Part shown: positions 49,240 to 61,973 of the stretch, piece after piece
Layout of the letters: every line of letters starts with the position of its first letter
How positions within the stretch are numbered: position 1 is the first letter of the stretch
NCBI GenBank assembly: GCA_036345935.2
Contig: JADWOT020000007.1
Coordinates: 2,120,385 to 2,184,384 of the forward strand
Direction: 5' to 3'
From: Taenia hydatigena
Lineage: Eukaryota; Platyhelminthes; Cestoda; Cyclophyllidea; Taeniidae
DNA length: 64,000 nucleotides
Position numbers and translations under genes: made by a program
Notes under the pieces: model-generated
The model's input: only the letters and a program-made list of their open reading frames with translations
What the model was told of the DNA's origin: nothing
Databases searched by the model: none

Positions 49240-49660
49240 GCAGATTGACGTAAGCAACATGACAAATCACCGATTGAGGCTTAAATAGCCACGTAAAGTC
49301 GAGGCATGTATGCGTGCCTGAATGATTACTATGTAACTGGTTGACGCGTAAGCAGTGAGGTAGCAGAGGTAGAGATAGGTATGGATGCCGAGGAATGAAA
49401 GAGGAGGCGAGGATGTGGGGTGTATACCCTTGGCACTGTGATGTGGTGCAGCACAACATGGCATAGCATATCGCGGGGTGTTGGAACAGAGCAGATTAGC
49501 GGTAAATGCACTGATATGGAACTATGTTAAGCCATCTCTGTGATGGTGTAGCAGTGAGATTTTCTCGATTTCAATCTGTTGTGCGCACAGGCGACAGGAC
49601 GCTAGGCTCCGTGGCCACATGTACGTGGGTATCGCATGAGGTGTCTAATGACAAGAAAGT
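49240..49660 (+). repeat. Dispersed repeat family B, copy 3
   Basis: This is the fullest copy, from 'gacgtaagcaacatgacaaa' (compare 'gcgacataacaaaccac' near 27748) through 'aagtcgaggcatgt', the purine-rich tract, 'gtggtgcagcacaacatggc' and a distal 'gacgctag...catgagg' segment. The three overlapping minus-strand frames in it are low-complexity shadows. Confidence 0.55.
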
Positions 49661-50507
49661 AGAAGTTAGCATGGTCGTTCTTGTAGAATAGATAACTTGG
49701 ATTTTATCACTCATGTCTTCTGGCCATCGATTTCTTTCAGGCTCTGTTGCTATGACATTTATGAATTTGAGCCCCCATCGATGACTGTTGACGCGGGTCT
49801 TCAATAATATTGGAGAAGCATTCAGTTATCATTGATACCGATGTTCGAACAATCTTATAGGTTGCAGCGATACATTAGCCATTTCATGCGGCAAACTCTG
49901 CGCAGGGTGACACATCACATCCTAACCAAGAGCATCCACCCCTATCGCTCTGATGTTGCGGCTAAAACTCTTAACAGGCTAAACAACTCATGCACATCGT
50001 TTTCATCTTATCGATAAGAAGAATAATGAGCTTCACGAGCTGCTGACTATGAACTCGAGTATATTCTTATATTTTTGCATTAAGGGTAAAGTAGTTAGTG
50101 TAGTTCGAATCTCTAAAAATCAGGATTTACGCAATTTCGCTCACACAGAAACACCCTCTAGCCAAAAGAAATATGCTGGGTTCCCTTGATAGCAGTGTAT
50201 TACTTTGTATAATCTCTACATTATCGAGAGTGTGCAGGTTTTCGCTGCTAAGTTTTACGGCTGCTTGGTGCTTAATTCAGATGCTTGACAATTCAGGACT
50301 GTGATTCGAAGTTGACCTGATGCTTGTCCTTAAGCACAGTGCTGTACCAGTGATCTTGGCTATTCCAAATCTGCACAGGCAAAGGCTCTACATACGTCTT
50401 CAACCCATTCAAACCTTGGCTTTCCTAGCATTAGTCGATGCAGCACTAAATTAAGATTGATATGAGGCCAGGGATGCAGCTCGGTGATAAAAAGCTCGCT
50501 TTGCATG

Positions 50508-50580
50508 AGAGAGGCCTCGGATTCGAAAGCCGGCATCTTCGGTTAATGCGTCTTGAAAGTAGTCCTCGGCCAACGCAGTC
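50508..50580 (-). repeat. tRNA-like segment (SINE head, Leu/Ser type)
   Basis: The minus strand shows 'gttggccgaggac' (A-box-like, as in long-variable-arm tRNAs) and 'ctttcgaatcc' (B-box-like) about 45 bases on. The 133-codon minus frame 50446-50847 runs through it and is therefore not taken as a gene. Confidence 0.4.
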
Positions 50581-50854
50581 TTTCCTATGATTCCGTGCCC
50601 TTTTTAAGTTCTGGCTAGTCATTTGTTTACTGCCTCCGGTTCTCTGCGCATAGACCCTCTCAGTATGATGGAAGTTGGAGAGTAAAAATCGGCTTCCACT
50701 CATCTTATTAGCTCGCTTAACCTTGCCGTCACTCATCCGACATGAAAAGCGCGGGTTTAGCATCGGATCCATTAACTCCGCCGTATTAAGCCTGTAGCTA
50801 GAGCTGTGCCATGACCGACTAAATGAGGTAAGTGTGAGTGGTTGCATATGCGTC

Positions 50855-50924
50855 CTAAGAGAATCAAGCTGTCGACTCCTGGTCTACGATACCAGTGTTT
50901 TAGCCACTGAGTCATGAAGACCAC
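50855..50924 (-). repeat. tRNA-like segment (SINE head)
   Basis: The minus strand reads 'tgactcagtggctaaaacac' (D-arm-like), a perfect five-pair CTGGT/ACCAG anticodon-like stem with a seven-base loop, then 'agcttgattctc' (B-box-like). The acceptor ends do not pair. Confidence 0.45.
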
Positions 50925-50929
50925 CGGCA

Positions 50930-53900
50930 ATCATGTCTCTTTGACTCTGTCCTCAATCTCCACCACAATTTTATCAATTTAACGCTTTGACTCACTTCAC
51001 GGCATTATTGCGCGTGAGCATTTTGTGTCGACACGCACTTCGTGCTCAGTGCTCCATGCTTTCCATCATCCAATTGCCTTTCCAAGGGTTTTGGAAGTGC
51101 TCTAGATAAGAGACAATTTTAGTAGGCGTGTGAATAAACAGAGCACGCCGAGTGTAGTCAACCTCGACTAGGCCTGAAATTCTGCATTATTTCATTGCAG
51201 TCACAACATCAATAACTTACCTTCGATGCATCAAAACGTCTTCCTCCCAACCTGCTTCAATCCTTAATCAACACAAGCTTACCTTGCTGGGGCTACTGCT
51301 CCCCTACATGAAAGATCGTTGAGAGTTTTTTTTCAGGGAAGATCATAATCGAGGCGACTTTTTGTTGCCAATTGACATGTGCTTTGCAAGTTCTCTTCTG
51401 TTTAGTTGCATAGATCTTAGGGCAAACCAAATCGGAAGTGAATGTTGTTAACGTGGTGGTTAGTTGATGCAGCAGTTGCCCTCAACATACCTCACCTCTG
51501 CCTCCATACCTCGAAACGTGCAGTAAAGCGGTAAAGACGAGTTATAGGCTTCCGCCGTACGGGGATCCTAGGAACACTCCGGAGCCGAGGCAATCACTAC
51601 TGATTCCGAGATAACTTTAGCATAGCACTTGCTACTTTAATAACTAGGTAGGAAGCTCGAAGCAAATAAGAAATTGATGGACTTCAGTTGCTGAGGGAAG
51701 GGGATCATATGCACGGCGGCTCTTTCGACACACTCTCGCTCTCTCTCGCCATTTCAGGTGGTTGTTTTTGTACATTTCTCTGCCATCGTTGCCTGCTGAG
51801 CCCATTTGAAAATACTAGGTCAGGACTATAGCAAATATTGACGCACCATGTCGTCTAGCACAAAATAACTCCGGCTTCCTTACGCTAGTCACTACCCAAT
51901 ATCTACATATATTTCTTGCCAATAAATGGAATCCTACCTCTATCCTTCAAGCCTAGTTCAACCACTTTTAATGACATATCGTTGTGTTATTTTGCCATAA
52001 GCCCATCTACGCGGAATAAGTTACTTCTATCGGTAATGGTTGACCGACACAATTTTTGCTTTTCGGTTCTGTGGACTTAAAGATCAGCTGTAATTTACGT
52101 GTTTAGAAAGCTCTGTAATTGGTTTGGGCATGACGGCGAGGACCACCCTAACTATTCAAATCCAACGGTTCATGAAAAGCTCTGTTTTATCTCCCTCCAG
52201 TTTATTTAGAGGCCGGGTAAACGGGAACGATAACTATCACTGAGGTCAAGGCAGGTGAATGGCGCTTGTCTACTGGCTTAAGCTTCAGCAATAGCCGCCT
52301 AGGCATATTTGTACCTCCTTGACAGCAAATATGGACGACTCGACCCTCTATGGCTTAGATACAAATGCAATTTGAGCTATGACGAAAAAGTTTGGTAGCT
52401 CAATATCATTTCCCTCCTTGGTGATCATTGTAGTAAAAATTTTTCCAGCTTCGCTTTAAAATGCTTGATTTTTTATCGATTTTGTCTTTTTTTCATTTTT
52501 AGCAGTTAACGAACCCATTTTAAGCTTTGTTTTGAGCGTTAACAATACGGACGTGCAATTTTCTAGCAGACTTAACTACCTGATGCTCCTGATGAAGCCA
52601 CGTTTTTGTTTAAAATGGAAGGATATATTTCTGATATTTCCCGCACTTTACAAACACGGCAAGAGCATAAAAGTTTGTATGAAGATTAGGAGAAATTGAG
52701 GCCTTAGAAGTGTTTAATCAACTTGATCGCTTCATGTGCATCCATGAGTGGTCGTTAAAATGCACCAAATTCCCGAACGACCTTATCACATAAAGAACTT
52801 TTTAGTTTTCTTCCGGAATGTGCTTGGTTACGGGCGTGGCTTGGAACGTTCACCTTGCTGTAGGATTGAGCACAGTTCCACGGAACCAACCGGATGTATA
52901 TTTCTTGTTAGCTGATGTTGTTGCGTTGCGTTTGTTGCAAGCTGTTAGTGTCACCCAATAAATAAATAAATAAATACATGCCTTTACTGCCCGACTTACA
53001 CCCTCCGGCTTTGATTTGCAAGGCAATACCTTATGGAAATTTAGATCAACTGGCATGAAATTATTTCGTGTTACATATCCGCGTATCAAATAGTTGTAAA
53101 TCACATCCAGAGCAATTCTTACAAGTAAAGGGGATGCCAAACATAAGACTTACCATATTTTTGTTCGCGTAACAGCTAAATGTGCAAATAGAGATGCCTT
53201 GAAAACAATAAAAGCTGAAGGTAATCAACTAATTACCGTTAATTTTGTAGAGGAGTGAAGAAGCGTGGAAGTTTCCACTGCCACCGCGAAGCAATAGTAA
53301 ATGCGCTAGTAAGCCTCGTGATCTAATAATTTTGAGCCTTGCAGAAATCCTACCATAAACCTTGAGGTTACTTGCTTTGTTTCGCGACGAGAGGATAAGA
53401 ACCTTATAGTTGGTGCGAAAATGGAGGGTTTCTACGTTCTCAGCAAATGGAAAGCATAGCAGTCTAGATTTCGCCCAATCCGCATGCTTACGCTGTTTAT
53501 TCAGCTATGCTTTCACCAGTTCTGCTATCCACACTCCTAATCACTATGGCGTTGAAAGCAAATGCAGTGTTCGAAGGACAACGTAAATGGTTATTAACAT
53601 GTCCTTACACACTTCCATGCTTCCACTTCCACTTGGAGTAGAATACTTAATCTTCCCTTTCAGTCTTATAAACACAATAATCCCACCGCGCCACTTTTGC
53701 TCTCTACTTCGCCCTTTTAGCAATTATTATCGTTTACACTGGATGCTGTAGTTGTCGTCAGGGCAAAATACCACTCGCTAGCAAGTAGAAAGCAAAACAT
53801 GCTACAGACAACAGCAACCAATGCATGCAGGTGCCTTGCTCTAGGTGCTGGTCGGTAGCTGTAGTAGTACGCCTATGTCTGTTAAGCGTTGAATGCTGGG

Positions 53901-56200
53901 AAGATTATCTGCGGATAGAGCGTAAAGCCCACAGAAGCTTTTAAGCACATTGGAAGGAAATGAGGTGGGGTGAAGTCAGAGCATTTGGGGCCGGACGGTT
54001 ATCAGCAGCACGTGTGACCAGACCTAACATTGTGGTGACGGGCAAACATATTTTATTGCTGATGGCATCTATAGCATCATCATAATTACTTGACAGCAAC
54101 AGTTGCCTTAAATGCTCAACTTTTAGGAGCTGCCACTTTGGAGTGTACGACCCATAAGCTCCTTCGAAGCTGCAAAAGAGGCAAGCATATCTACTCCGGT
54201 GATGAGCTTACGCTTTCAAAACATGCGGCTTCGTAAAGCAGTGCACTTAATCTAACCATGACAACTTATTGCTTCAACCACCTCACCAACCTGTAGTGTT
54301 TACTCAACTTTGTGCAATTCGTGTCTGTTCGGACCCCAACTAGTGTGGCCTGAAAATCTGATTCAACGTGTGTCGCCTCGTCATAATTTTTCATATTTAA
54401 ATTTAGCCTCCTCAATGATGCGTTTTTGTCGGATGCCTCCTAGGCATTTGCGTATTTCTCTGTTTACACCACAAGGCGCCTACTGCTAAGCAAATGAAGG
54501 AGATGAGCAGCAGGTGGGGAAAATATGTCGAATGAAGTAAAGAAGGTAGATAGTAGAATGCGTAATGGAGTACTGGAAAACCGGATAGGCTGCATTTTTA
54601 TTCAAAGAACTAACCTTACAATCATTCCATAAATCGAAATGATGCCAGTTTCTCTGCTGGTGTGCCTTAGGAATTTTGGCAGGAACGCCTCTTTTGATCG
54701 TCTTATAAAAAGCAAAATTGTATTCTATTTACAAAGAAAACGCTACGTATAGCGACAACAGCGCCGCCGACTATAACGGCACAAATGTTGTCAATTGCAT
54801 TCACTATTAATTAAAAATGGTTATCATAACTGGCTCTGGTGTGCTTTGAAGCGAATGCTCCCCCATCCTATTTCTTGAAATCCACTTTTTATTCCTATAT
54901 GGTGTGCATTGCTGCCTTTTAGCCTAAAGGTTGGTATTCCTTATATCTTCCCAAATAACTGCACTTAAACGTTGCTTTCCGTTGTAAATTTTATGCTAAT
55001 TCGAAGGCACAGAGAAGTTAGCAGTGCATGAGCTAATCCAACTTACCCCTTCGTGTTTGTCAATCTTTCCTCAATCATTCAATTAGGTCGACATTATGCA
55101 CTGTTGCCTGACGCATGCATCGTCCAATGAATTGGACGCGATGACAACAAAACCTTATGCAAATTATCCAGGTCACAGCTCATAGCTGTCTGTTGGTTTC
55201 TACAGCTGTGGTGATAGCATACAGATAATAAGTTGTAGACTTTAGTGCTCATGCATCCATTATTCCTATCGCCCACTTTGCCATAAGCCCTGAAATCCAT
55301 CCTCCTCAACTTTCCCACGTGTGTTTATTATCATTGTGGTGCATTCCCTCTAGTTTGATATATTCATTAAGGTTTTGTGGTATCAAAGGCTATCAGATAG
55401 ATAAGACAGTTGGCGAACGTATAGCAGAAGCAATCACACAAACACCATGTAGACCACACGTAGACAGATTGTGGTATGCGGATGTATTGAACCTAAGAAT
55501 GAAGGGATAAGATTGGTCCCCACCCTTTTGATTCAAACGGATTGACCGTCAGGCGGCCAATTTAGTGCTTTGATAGTATGGAGGCGGTCTCCCACCTAAT
55601 CCGCATTCGAAGTTGTTTCCTACGCTTCTAGTCGCCATACCGTTATAATGAGTGAATGCAGTGTTTTATGAATGATGAAAATGCTTATTTTTATGCCACC
55701 GCTATTGACGAGCTTCCAGGGAAGAAGACCATTTTCTGTTGAATGAGCGTAAAACGATGCCTACGCCTCAATGGCTCGCGAAACCATTAAGGTTTGATGC
55801 TGCCTGGTTTTATATTTGCTGTCCATTGCCTCATTACACTTCAGGTTTATAGTCACTTTGGTAGAGGCTAACCCATACTTAGCTCCATTGTAGACCACAA
55901 ATTAGCTATTATGACTGGAGCAGAATGTGCTGAAGGCGGAAGCGAGAGGAACACAGAAACCTTGCTGAAGCAGTAGTGTTTCGCACAAAAGCTGTTTAAA
56001 ATATGTAGCATAGACCGCTGCTATTGACCAATATTTTGCAATTTTCCATTTGCGCTCGCTTTTATTTCCCGTCAGGTTCTTCGAATTCAAACAATTAAAA
56101 CGGCATTAGCACTGGCCTAGACGTTAGAAAGAGAGACTCTTTTGTATCACATACACTGCGCTAACTTTGATTTCGTGTGCAATTCATCTTTCATTAACGT
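50930..56200. other. No confident gene
   Basis: Only short frames and an AATA microsatellite (52957). A W-Y-A-D-V string in a plus frame near 55476 was considered as reverse transcriptase and rejected for lack of neighbouring motifs. Confidence 0.4.
52957..52976 (+). repeat. (AATA)n microsatellite
   Basis: Five tandem AATA units in AT-rich non-coding sequence. Confidence 0.85.
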
Positions 56201-56206
56201 GCGCAG

Positions 56207-56390
56207 CAGACGATAGAGTTGAAGTCACGGGGATTATTCCGTGGATATGGAAATGTGCACGACGATGCGTCAGTACAGAGACAGGGTCGATAGCTTATAC
56301 TGTGCTGCCCTTTATGATGTCTGACACGTCGAAAGGACTTGAGAAGCGACGGAACTTTCTTGAATTCAGCGTCAGTCCTGCGTCTTGCAG
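56207..56390 (+). CDS. Candidate internal exon, unknown product
   Basis: An acceptor (cattaacgtgcgcag) and a donor (TTGCAG|GTGACA) enclose 184 nt, open in one frame (phase 1 in, phase 2 out) and richer in GC than its surroundings. It reads D-D-R-V-E-V-T-G-I-I-P-W-I-W-K-C, then S-I-A-Y-T-V-L-P-F-M and L-E-F-S-V-S-P-A-S-C-R. A further plus frame at 56480-56662 could be a neighbouring exon, but its boundaries are unclear. No family is recognised. Confidence 0.33.
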
Positions 56391-57705
56391 GTGACACAAC
56401 ACTAGTTTCAGTAGGCTCTCGGGCTCTCAGCTATCTACCTAAACGACAGTGATGCGATCAATGTGGATTAGAAAGTGTTTTGGAACTAGGTGAATCGATG
56501 CTATCTATGCCAGACGCTGGAAAGAAGCTGCAGCTCTATGGACTCCAAATAATGTTGCGTTACGGCACTATAAATGCCGCCTGCTTTCTGTCTGTTTCCG
56601 TTTCTCCATACGAATCTCAAGTCCAAGGTGGCAAACTGCTCCAATTTGTACAGCGAGTTTAATAAATTGTTTATGTAGTGTAAAAGAAGCGCATCCATTT
56701 CTCTGGCGTCGCGCGACATTCTGCAATCATACACTACCGCTGCTTTATTTTTCCTGTGGTTTTTCACCTCGTGCTATAACACCTCCAAAATCAGATTGTT
56801 TAATCCTTGCATGCGGGGAAGCGTTAGGCGCCTGGACAGTAATTAAATTGGTTTAACTTCGCCAGTGTCTATCGTGAGCTTGAATATGTCAATTACAGAG
56901 TCGCATACATGCTAAGCAATGCGCGAGGTTCCTTCCTCCCGTTATCAGTGATGTGAGTTAATCGTGATCCAAAGTTATCTAATTTGTTCGTGAGGGGAGA
57001 TGCAGAATTAAAAAGAGCGCGTGGAACAACCACGCTGGCTGCAGAGCTTTGCTGAGTGGACAACGTGCCTTTTTTAATATTTAGGACCTATTTAATATTA
57101 CAGAGGAATCCAGCACCAGGTATTACTTTCCAAGCTGCTTCCTAGTTTATGATAAAACTTATCGTCCAGGTTTCCTTCCTATGCAGAATTCAAACAGCGG
57201 GTCCTCTTTTGCCATGATCTCACTTTCTCCTGCCAAATATAACCTTGTTGCAGAGGAATGATTCCAATCCTTTGTTCACGTTTGGGCTAGTTTATATATT
57301 TACCATTGATTTGGCTACATTTCAGTGGGGGAGGAAGTTGCATGAACATCCTTCTAGTTGGGAGTCATTTGAGAGTGAGCAGAAAAGGGAAGAGGACGGC
57401 TCTCCTGACCTTGCGTAGTAGCGCGGGTGAGTTTATCGTGGAAGCGTAGGATTCGGCCGCCTACTGGTTGTCTATTGATCGATCTCATGCATGGTTCCTA
57501 AACTTTCGATTGCAGAATCGACCAGATGGCCTAATTTGTTGGTCTTTATGACGTAGAGTTTCCTAACTGTAATAGGTGGCTGGACTCAACCTTTATATTA
57601 AAAACAGCTACCATGCTCTTATTCTGTTGCGTGATATGCCTCAGAAGGCGCGTTATTCTAGATGCGCAATGTTTCCAGCCAATTTCTCATGCTTTGCCAT
57701 TGCAG

Positions 57706-57861
57706 CATGGATGTCCTCAAATTAAAATGTTGAGGGAAATTTTAGGAAAACTTTGGAGTGAAGAGAATTTGCCAATATTTACTCCTCAGTCAATTCTGAT
57801 TCTTTTCCTTCTCCACACTGTCAGTGATGAACATGCTCCTTTATTGCGAATTTTGTTGTGA
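57706..57861 (+). CDS. Candidate terminal exon, unknown product
   Basis: After an acceptor-like 'ctttgccattgcag' a phase-0 frame reads H-G-C-P-Q-I-K-M-L-R-E-I-L-G-K-L-W, then T-P-Q-S-I-L-I-L-F-L-L, and stops at TGA 57859-57861 (51 codons). The pattern is protein-like and helical. No upstream exon was tied to it. Confidence 0.28.
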   Translation, partial: HGCPQIKMLREILGKLWSEENLPIFTPQSILILFLLHTVSDEHAPLLRILL

Positions 57862-58369
57862 TTTATCTAGCAGATCTTGCATTTTGACTCCTGGGCAAGT
57901 CTCTTTAGTCCTATGCTAAACGTTTCTTTTGTTTGTAGAGGTAACTTAAATTCCGCTACATCAGTGAGTCACGTTAGCCCTTTTAACTTATTAATCTGCA
58001 TTTCATGTGCGTTCACCTAGCCTCATCGCATGTACAACACAATTGCATCATAAAAAAACCGATGTCGATATCGTAATGTGCTAAATAATTAAGGCTCAGA
58101 ATTTGTTACCTGTTTTCTAATCGACAGAAGCCCACATCTAGCTAACAGTAGTTAAACGTGATAAAGCATAGCAAGCAGATTCCAATCAATAAGCTCTAAT
58201 CGCATTAATTAGCAGGTTAATGCATTTTTAAGATCAAAACCCAGTTAATCCGCTGCGGAACCATAACGCTGAACAGCTCCGTTTCCGCATTCGCATTCAC
58301 ACACTTTACTAGGGAATGTGTGGCAGGATCATGTGGTGCCGATAAAAGAAAAATAAGACCAGCTGCACC

Positions 58370-58790
58370 CCACAATCAAGAGCCCCAATAAACCAAATTC
58401 TCACGTGCCTTATCACTGCCAACATTAAGGGCACGTTCCTTTGATGTTGGTGTGAGCATTGGTTAAAGTCTGATGCTGTTTTGTTAAGGTTTCTTCAATT
58501 TCGCACTTCAACTAAAAGTCTGGAGACCAAACTCATTCAGTACCATTACATCTGATCTATGAAATTGCCTTTTAGCTGAGCAAACCCATTTCATTTAAGC
58601 AAGCGCAAGTAATCTGCGTGGGAGGAAATCAAGAAATCTTAAGTTGTACCTCAAAGAAGCAAATAGTGAAAAAGAGATTTGCAGGTAAGATTAATTAGGA
58701 AACGAAGGGCTGCTAGGGCAATACTCGCGGAGGTATTTAGTCCAGTGGCACTTTGCTTCAAGGCAGTTACTACAACAAATTTGCGCCCAC
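58370..58790 (+). repeat. Outer left arm of large palindrome
   Basis: It matches the reverse complement of 63115-63515 at roughly 70 per cent by eye, with landmarks 'ctgccaacattaagg', 'aagtctgg.gaccaaa.tcattcag' and 'gttactacaac' in the same order. The matching part is separated from the nearly identical inner arm by about 500 bases with little similarity. Confidence 0.65.
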
Positions 58791-59305
58791 TCATTTTTGC
58801 AGATTCTAACCGATAAATATTAGCATAAAAAGTAGAAAGAAGAACCCCTCAAGACACGGCCTGATTCCTTGATAGCCGGCCTTTCCAATGGCGCGCACCG
58901 CAATTTATTCATAAATACCTGAGTGCAGTAGATTAAGATGGCAAGATTTGTGAGATGCATATTGTGGCATCTTTTGAGTGCATTCGATGGCAAAATTTCG
59001 TTCCGTCATAATAGTGCATAACGCTTGTTTAACTCATAACTGCGAGGTTGAAACTGTGAAGATCAATTAAGTGATCGCTGTGTTTTGCACGATTCGAATT
59101 TGGGTCAGCCTTGTTCTATAATGCTTCAGAATGCCAAATCTCTACAGTAAATGTTTATATGCAAAATTTTAACAAAATTGTCCTTAACGATGAATTATAT
59201 TCCAAAAAATCAACACGTGAAATACTGCCACACGTCTTCTAAGCAACTGCTCTAAATCAAGCGTGTTTATCTGCAGCATTGTTTTTGCATGAAACACAAT
59301 TAAAG

Positions 59306-60000
59306 TGCCAAGGCGCCACGAATTGATTTGGTCGCCAAATACGGCGATGCATACCTATAAAGGACAAATTCGCAGAGTGAATAAACGATGGGCTGCTTTC
59401 CGAACAACACCTGTTTTCTCACTTTTTTGGCATTGACAGACCAGGCACAGCTTGGGATGTACTTAGCAAAACTGCAGCAAAATAAAAATCGAGACTGTGC
59501 ACACTTCAATTATGGCCTTAACGCGAACTCGTAGCACACGGGTCGCCTACTTCTTTATGATTCCCAGAATGATAATTTCATGAATGGAAAAGCATACCAA
59601 CACTAATGCATGGTGCCGCAAAGTGGGTCTCAGAATCTCTGGCTGGTTTTATTGGCCAACAGGCGCTCGCATCTCAGTGCCTAATTTACATAATGAAGCC
59701 CGTAACGTTTCAATGAGTATCCTTCAAAAGTACTTTGACTTGTGTGGCAGGATTCTGTGAAGCTAATCGCATCAAATGGGCTCAATTCAATCAATGCTTC
59801 AAACGAATCATCAAAGCTAAAGCATTACATGCCACTTTCGAGAATGTTTATTATGCTTGCTTCTTTGATGTCGGTGAGATGGTTGCCCCCTGCTTTTATC
59901 TCGCTTTCCTTTGAAGATTTCGCTAAAATCAATTCTTACATTTAATTCCACGCCTAAAACACAATTTTCGCATTAGCACTGCATCCAACATGAAAGAGTT
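59306..60000 (+). repeat. Inner left arm of large palindrome
   Basis: It is the reverse complement of 61974-62668. Over 59345-59905 I count about five differences; toward both ends the arms diverge quickly, yet alignment continues to a sharp inner edge at 'catgaaagagtt'. Two divergent short frames inside (59300-59509 minus and 59742-59945 plus) are mirrored in the other arm. They have no recognisable domain and are treated as shadows of the repeat. Confidence 0.9.
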
Positions 60001-61973
60001 GATCGTCTAATAGACAGCACATTCTTTATCAAGTGAGCACAATTCGATTGCTTGGCGAGGGATCTGAGGGGCTCCATTCATTTATGCTATAATTAATTGT
60101 ATTAAATAAATTTTGCAGAGGTGAAACATTCTGGACTTGTGCTTTCATTGGTTGTTGAGTTAATGCAAATCTTGCCACAGCGTTTTTTTCCATAACCACG
60201 AAACTAATTGGAAGGCCGCCTCTATTTAATGGCACTGAGCAGATTATTGACACACGGATCGCAATGAACGAACTTTATTGCAATTCAGAGCTTAGGGCCA
60301 CCAACTACAAATGGCTTTATTTTGTCAGACATGCTTTTGAAGTTAAGAGAGGAAAGCAGGTGTGATCCCTAGCTTTTTTGGAACCTTGGCATATTGGTTG
60401 CAATTATAGTGAGAGGTGGTGATGATTGCGAAGGTGCAGTGCAAATGTTATAGACGGCACCCATTAAATTGTCACCCAAGACGAAGAAAAATTCGTTCGA
60501 CGACGATGGTGGACTTGTCTATGCAACATAGAGGATATATTTGGCTTCGCGTTATCTGGCTTGAAGAGAAATTGACTGATTTCGTCTTTTAAATTAATAG
60601 CCTTTCATTTGCTCACAGTTTGTTAAATTTACTCGTGGCTGACCATCGTGTATGTACTAATGGACTATTATTTGTCGAATATTGTCCACGCTTGCGTTAT
60701 AGTATAGAAGAGAGGAGATAGTCGGCTAGCATTTCCGAATGTTGCATTAAATAATACTGTATCTCAGCACGTGTATGGAAGCCATGAGTGAACGATCAAA
60801 TTGTGAATGGTTTACAAGGCAATGCAATCCATATGTGTACGTCTTGAAAAGTAGATTGCGCCAAGTTTGACGATCTAGACTAAAGCAAATATAATCCTAA
60901 TTGCAATTGAGAAACGGTTCACTTGGGAAGATTCCTGTCTGCGCAGGTGTTCCTTAGAAGTGTATACTTTGACATGAGAGCGTTAAAAACATTTGAATGA
61001 CATTAGCCTGTTTAAAAAACACAGAAGGACAAAGTAGCCTTAGGACTTGTTTGTGATTTCCTGCCAATTTCTAAGGTCTTGCCAATATTGCGACCCAATT
61101 ATCGTCCAGTTCATGGCTTATGTCTCAAGCATTCGTCTGCATGACATTAGTTAACCGTTTGCCTATTTTCGTTGCCACGTATATTTCCTAGGAAGGGACC
61201 GAGGGAAATAATTTTACTGAGTTTGAAATGAGGACTGTTGGAAAACGTCACAATGATTGATTGCCTCCGCATTGCTCCTTATCTCACTGTTTGCAAGCTA
61301 CGCAGTTATTCACTCGGCTTTCCTCATCCGCGAAGCCATTCTTAGTCGAAAGACTATTTAAAGGCTCCTAAATCAGCGCGATTGTGGAATTCGAACTTTG
61401 CGTTCACTTGAGCAAGTGTTTTTTTGTTTGAATTCTCGCGCTGTAATCAGGAGGAAAAAAAGTCACTTAAAAATGTTTTCGTTCTCCATCTCATAAACTC
61501 CAATTAAGGAAAATAGACAAGCAAATGCACTTGTTTAAATGTTAGCCACACTATACGACGGCGGTGACTGATAGACTATCACCACCCTATTTAGAGGATC
61601 CGCTACCCATAAGGCAGATGCCATGCGCCCTTTCCATCCTTTGGCAGTACAATCACCAATATCACGAGCTTTGATCATTGCGCAAATGCAAAATCCTCAC
61701 ATTATTTAATGTTTGCTAGGTGTAGATCAGCATAAAGCAACTCATAACGAGTTGACCACCATCCTCATTTTAGGCAATGCGCCAACTTTCCGCTTGTTTA
61801 AACGAGACACTTGGAATCAAAATTTGTGTCGACGTAGAGGGTGTTAGCAGGCAGTGATTCTAGTCGGGTTGTCGTTGACATTGTCAACTTAGTGTGCTAG
61901 GTGAAATAGGTTGTGGCACAAACGCATTGTAGGAGTGAAATAGCCGATTAGAATCGCGGACGAGGCGACTAAC
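60001..61973. other. Spacer of the large palindrome
   Basis: About 1.97 kb of unique-looking AT-rich sequence between the inner arms. No gene, RNA or repeat was recognised. Confidence 0.5.

Noticed and set aside
49223..49511. Three overlapping minus-strand ORFs rich in Ser/Leu/His/Pro
   Set aside because: They lie in the purine-rich tract of repeat family B and recur in its other copies as low-complexity shadows.
50446..50847. 133-codon minus-strand ORF, Arg/Ser-rich
   Set aside because: It runs through a tRNA-like segment and has the composition expected of repeat sequence, with no domain or splice evidence.
55319..55510. W-Y-A-D-V string suggestive of a reverse-transcriptase YADD box
   Set aside because: The second Asp is missing and no flanking reverse-transcriptase motifs occur.
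59742..59945. Conserved short ORFs in both palindrome arms as genes
   Set aside because: Their conservation is explained by near identity of the arms at DNA level; there is no independent sign of selection on protein.
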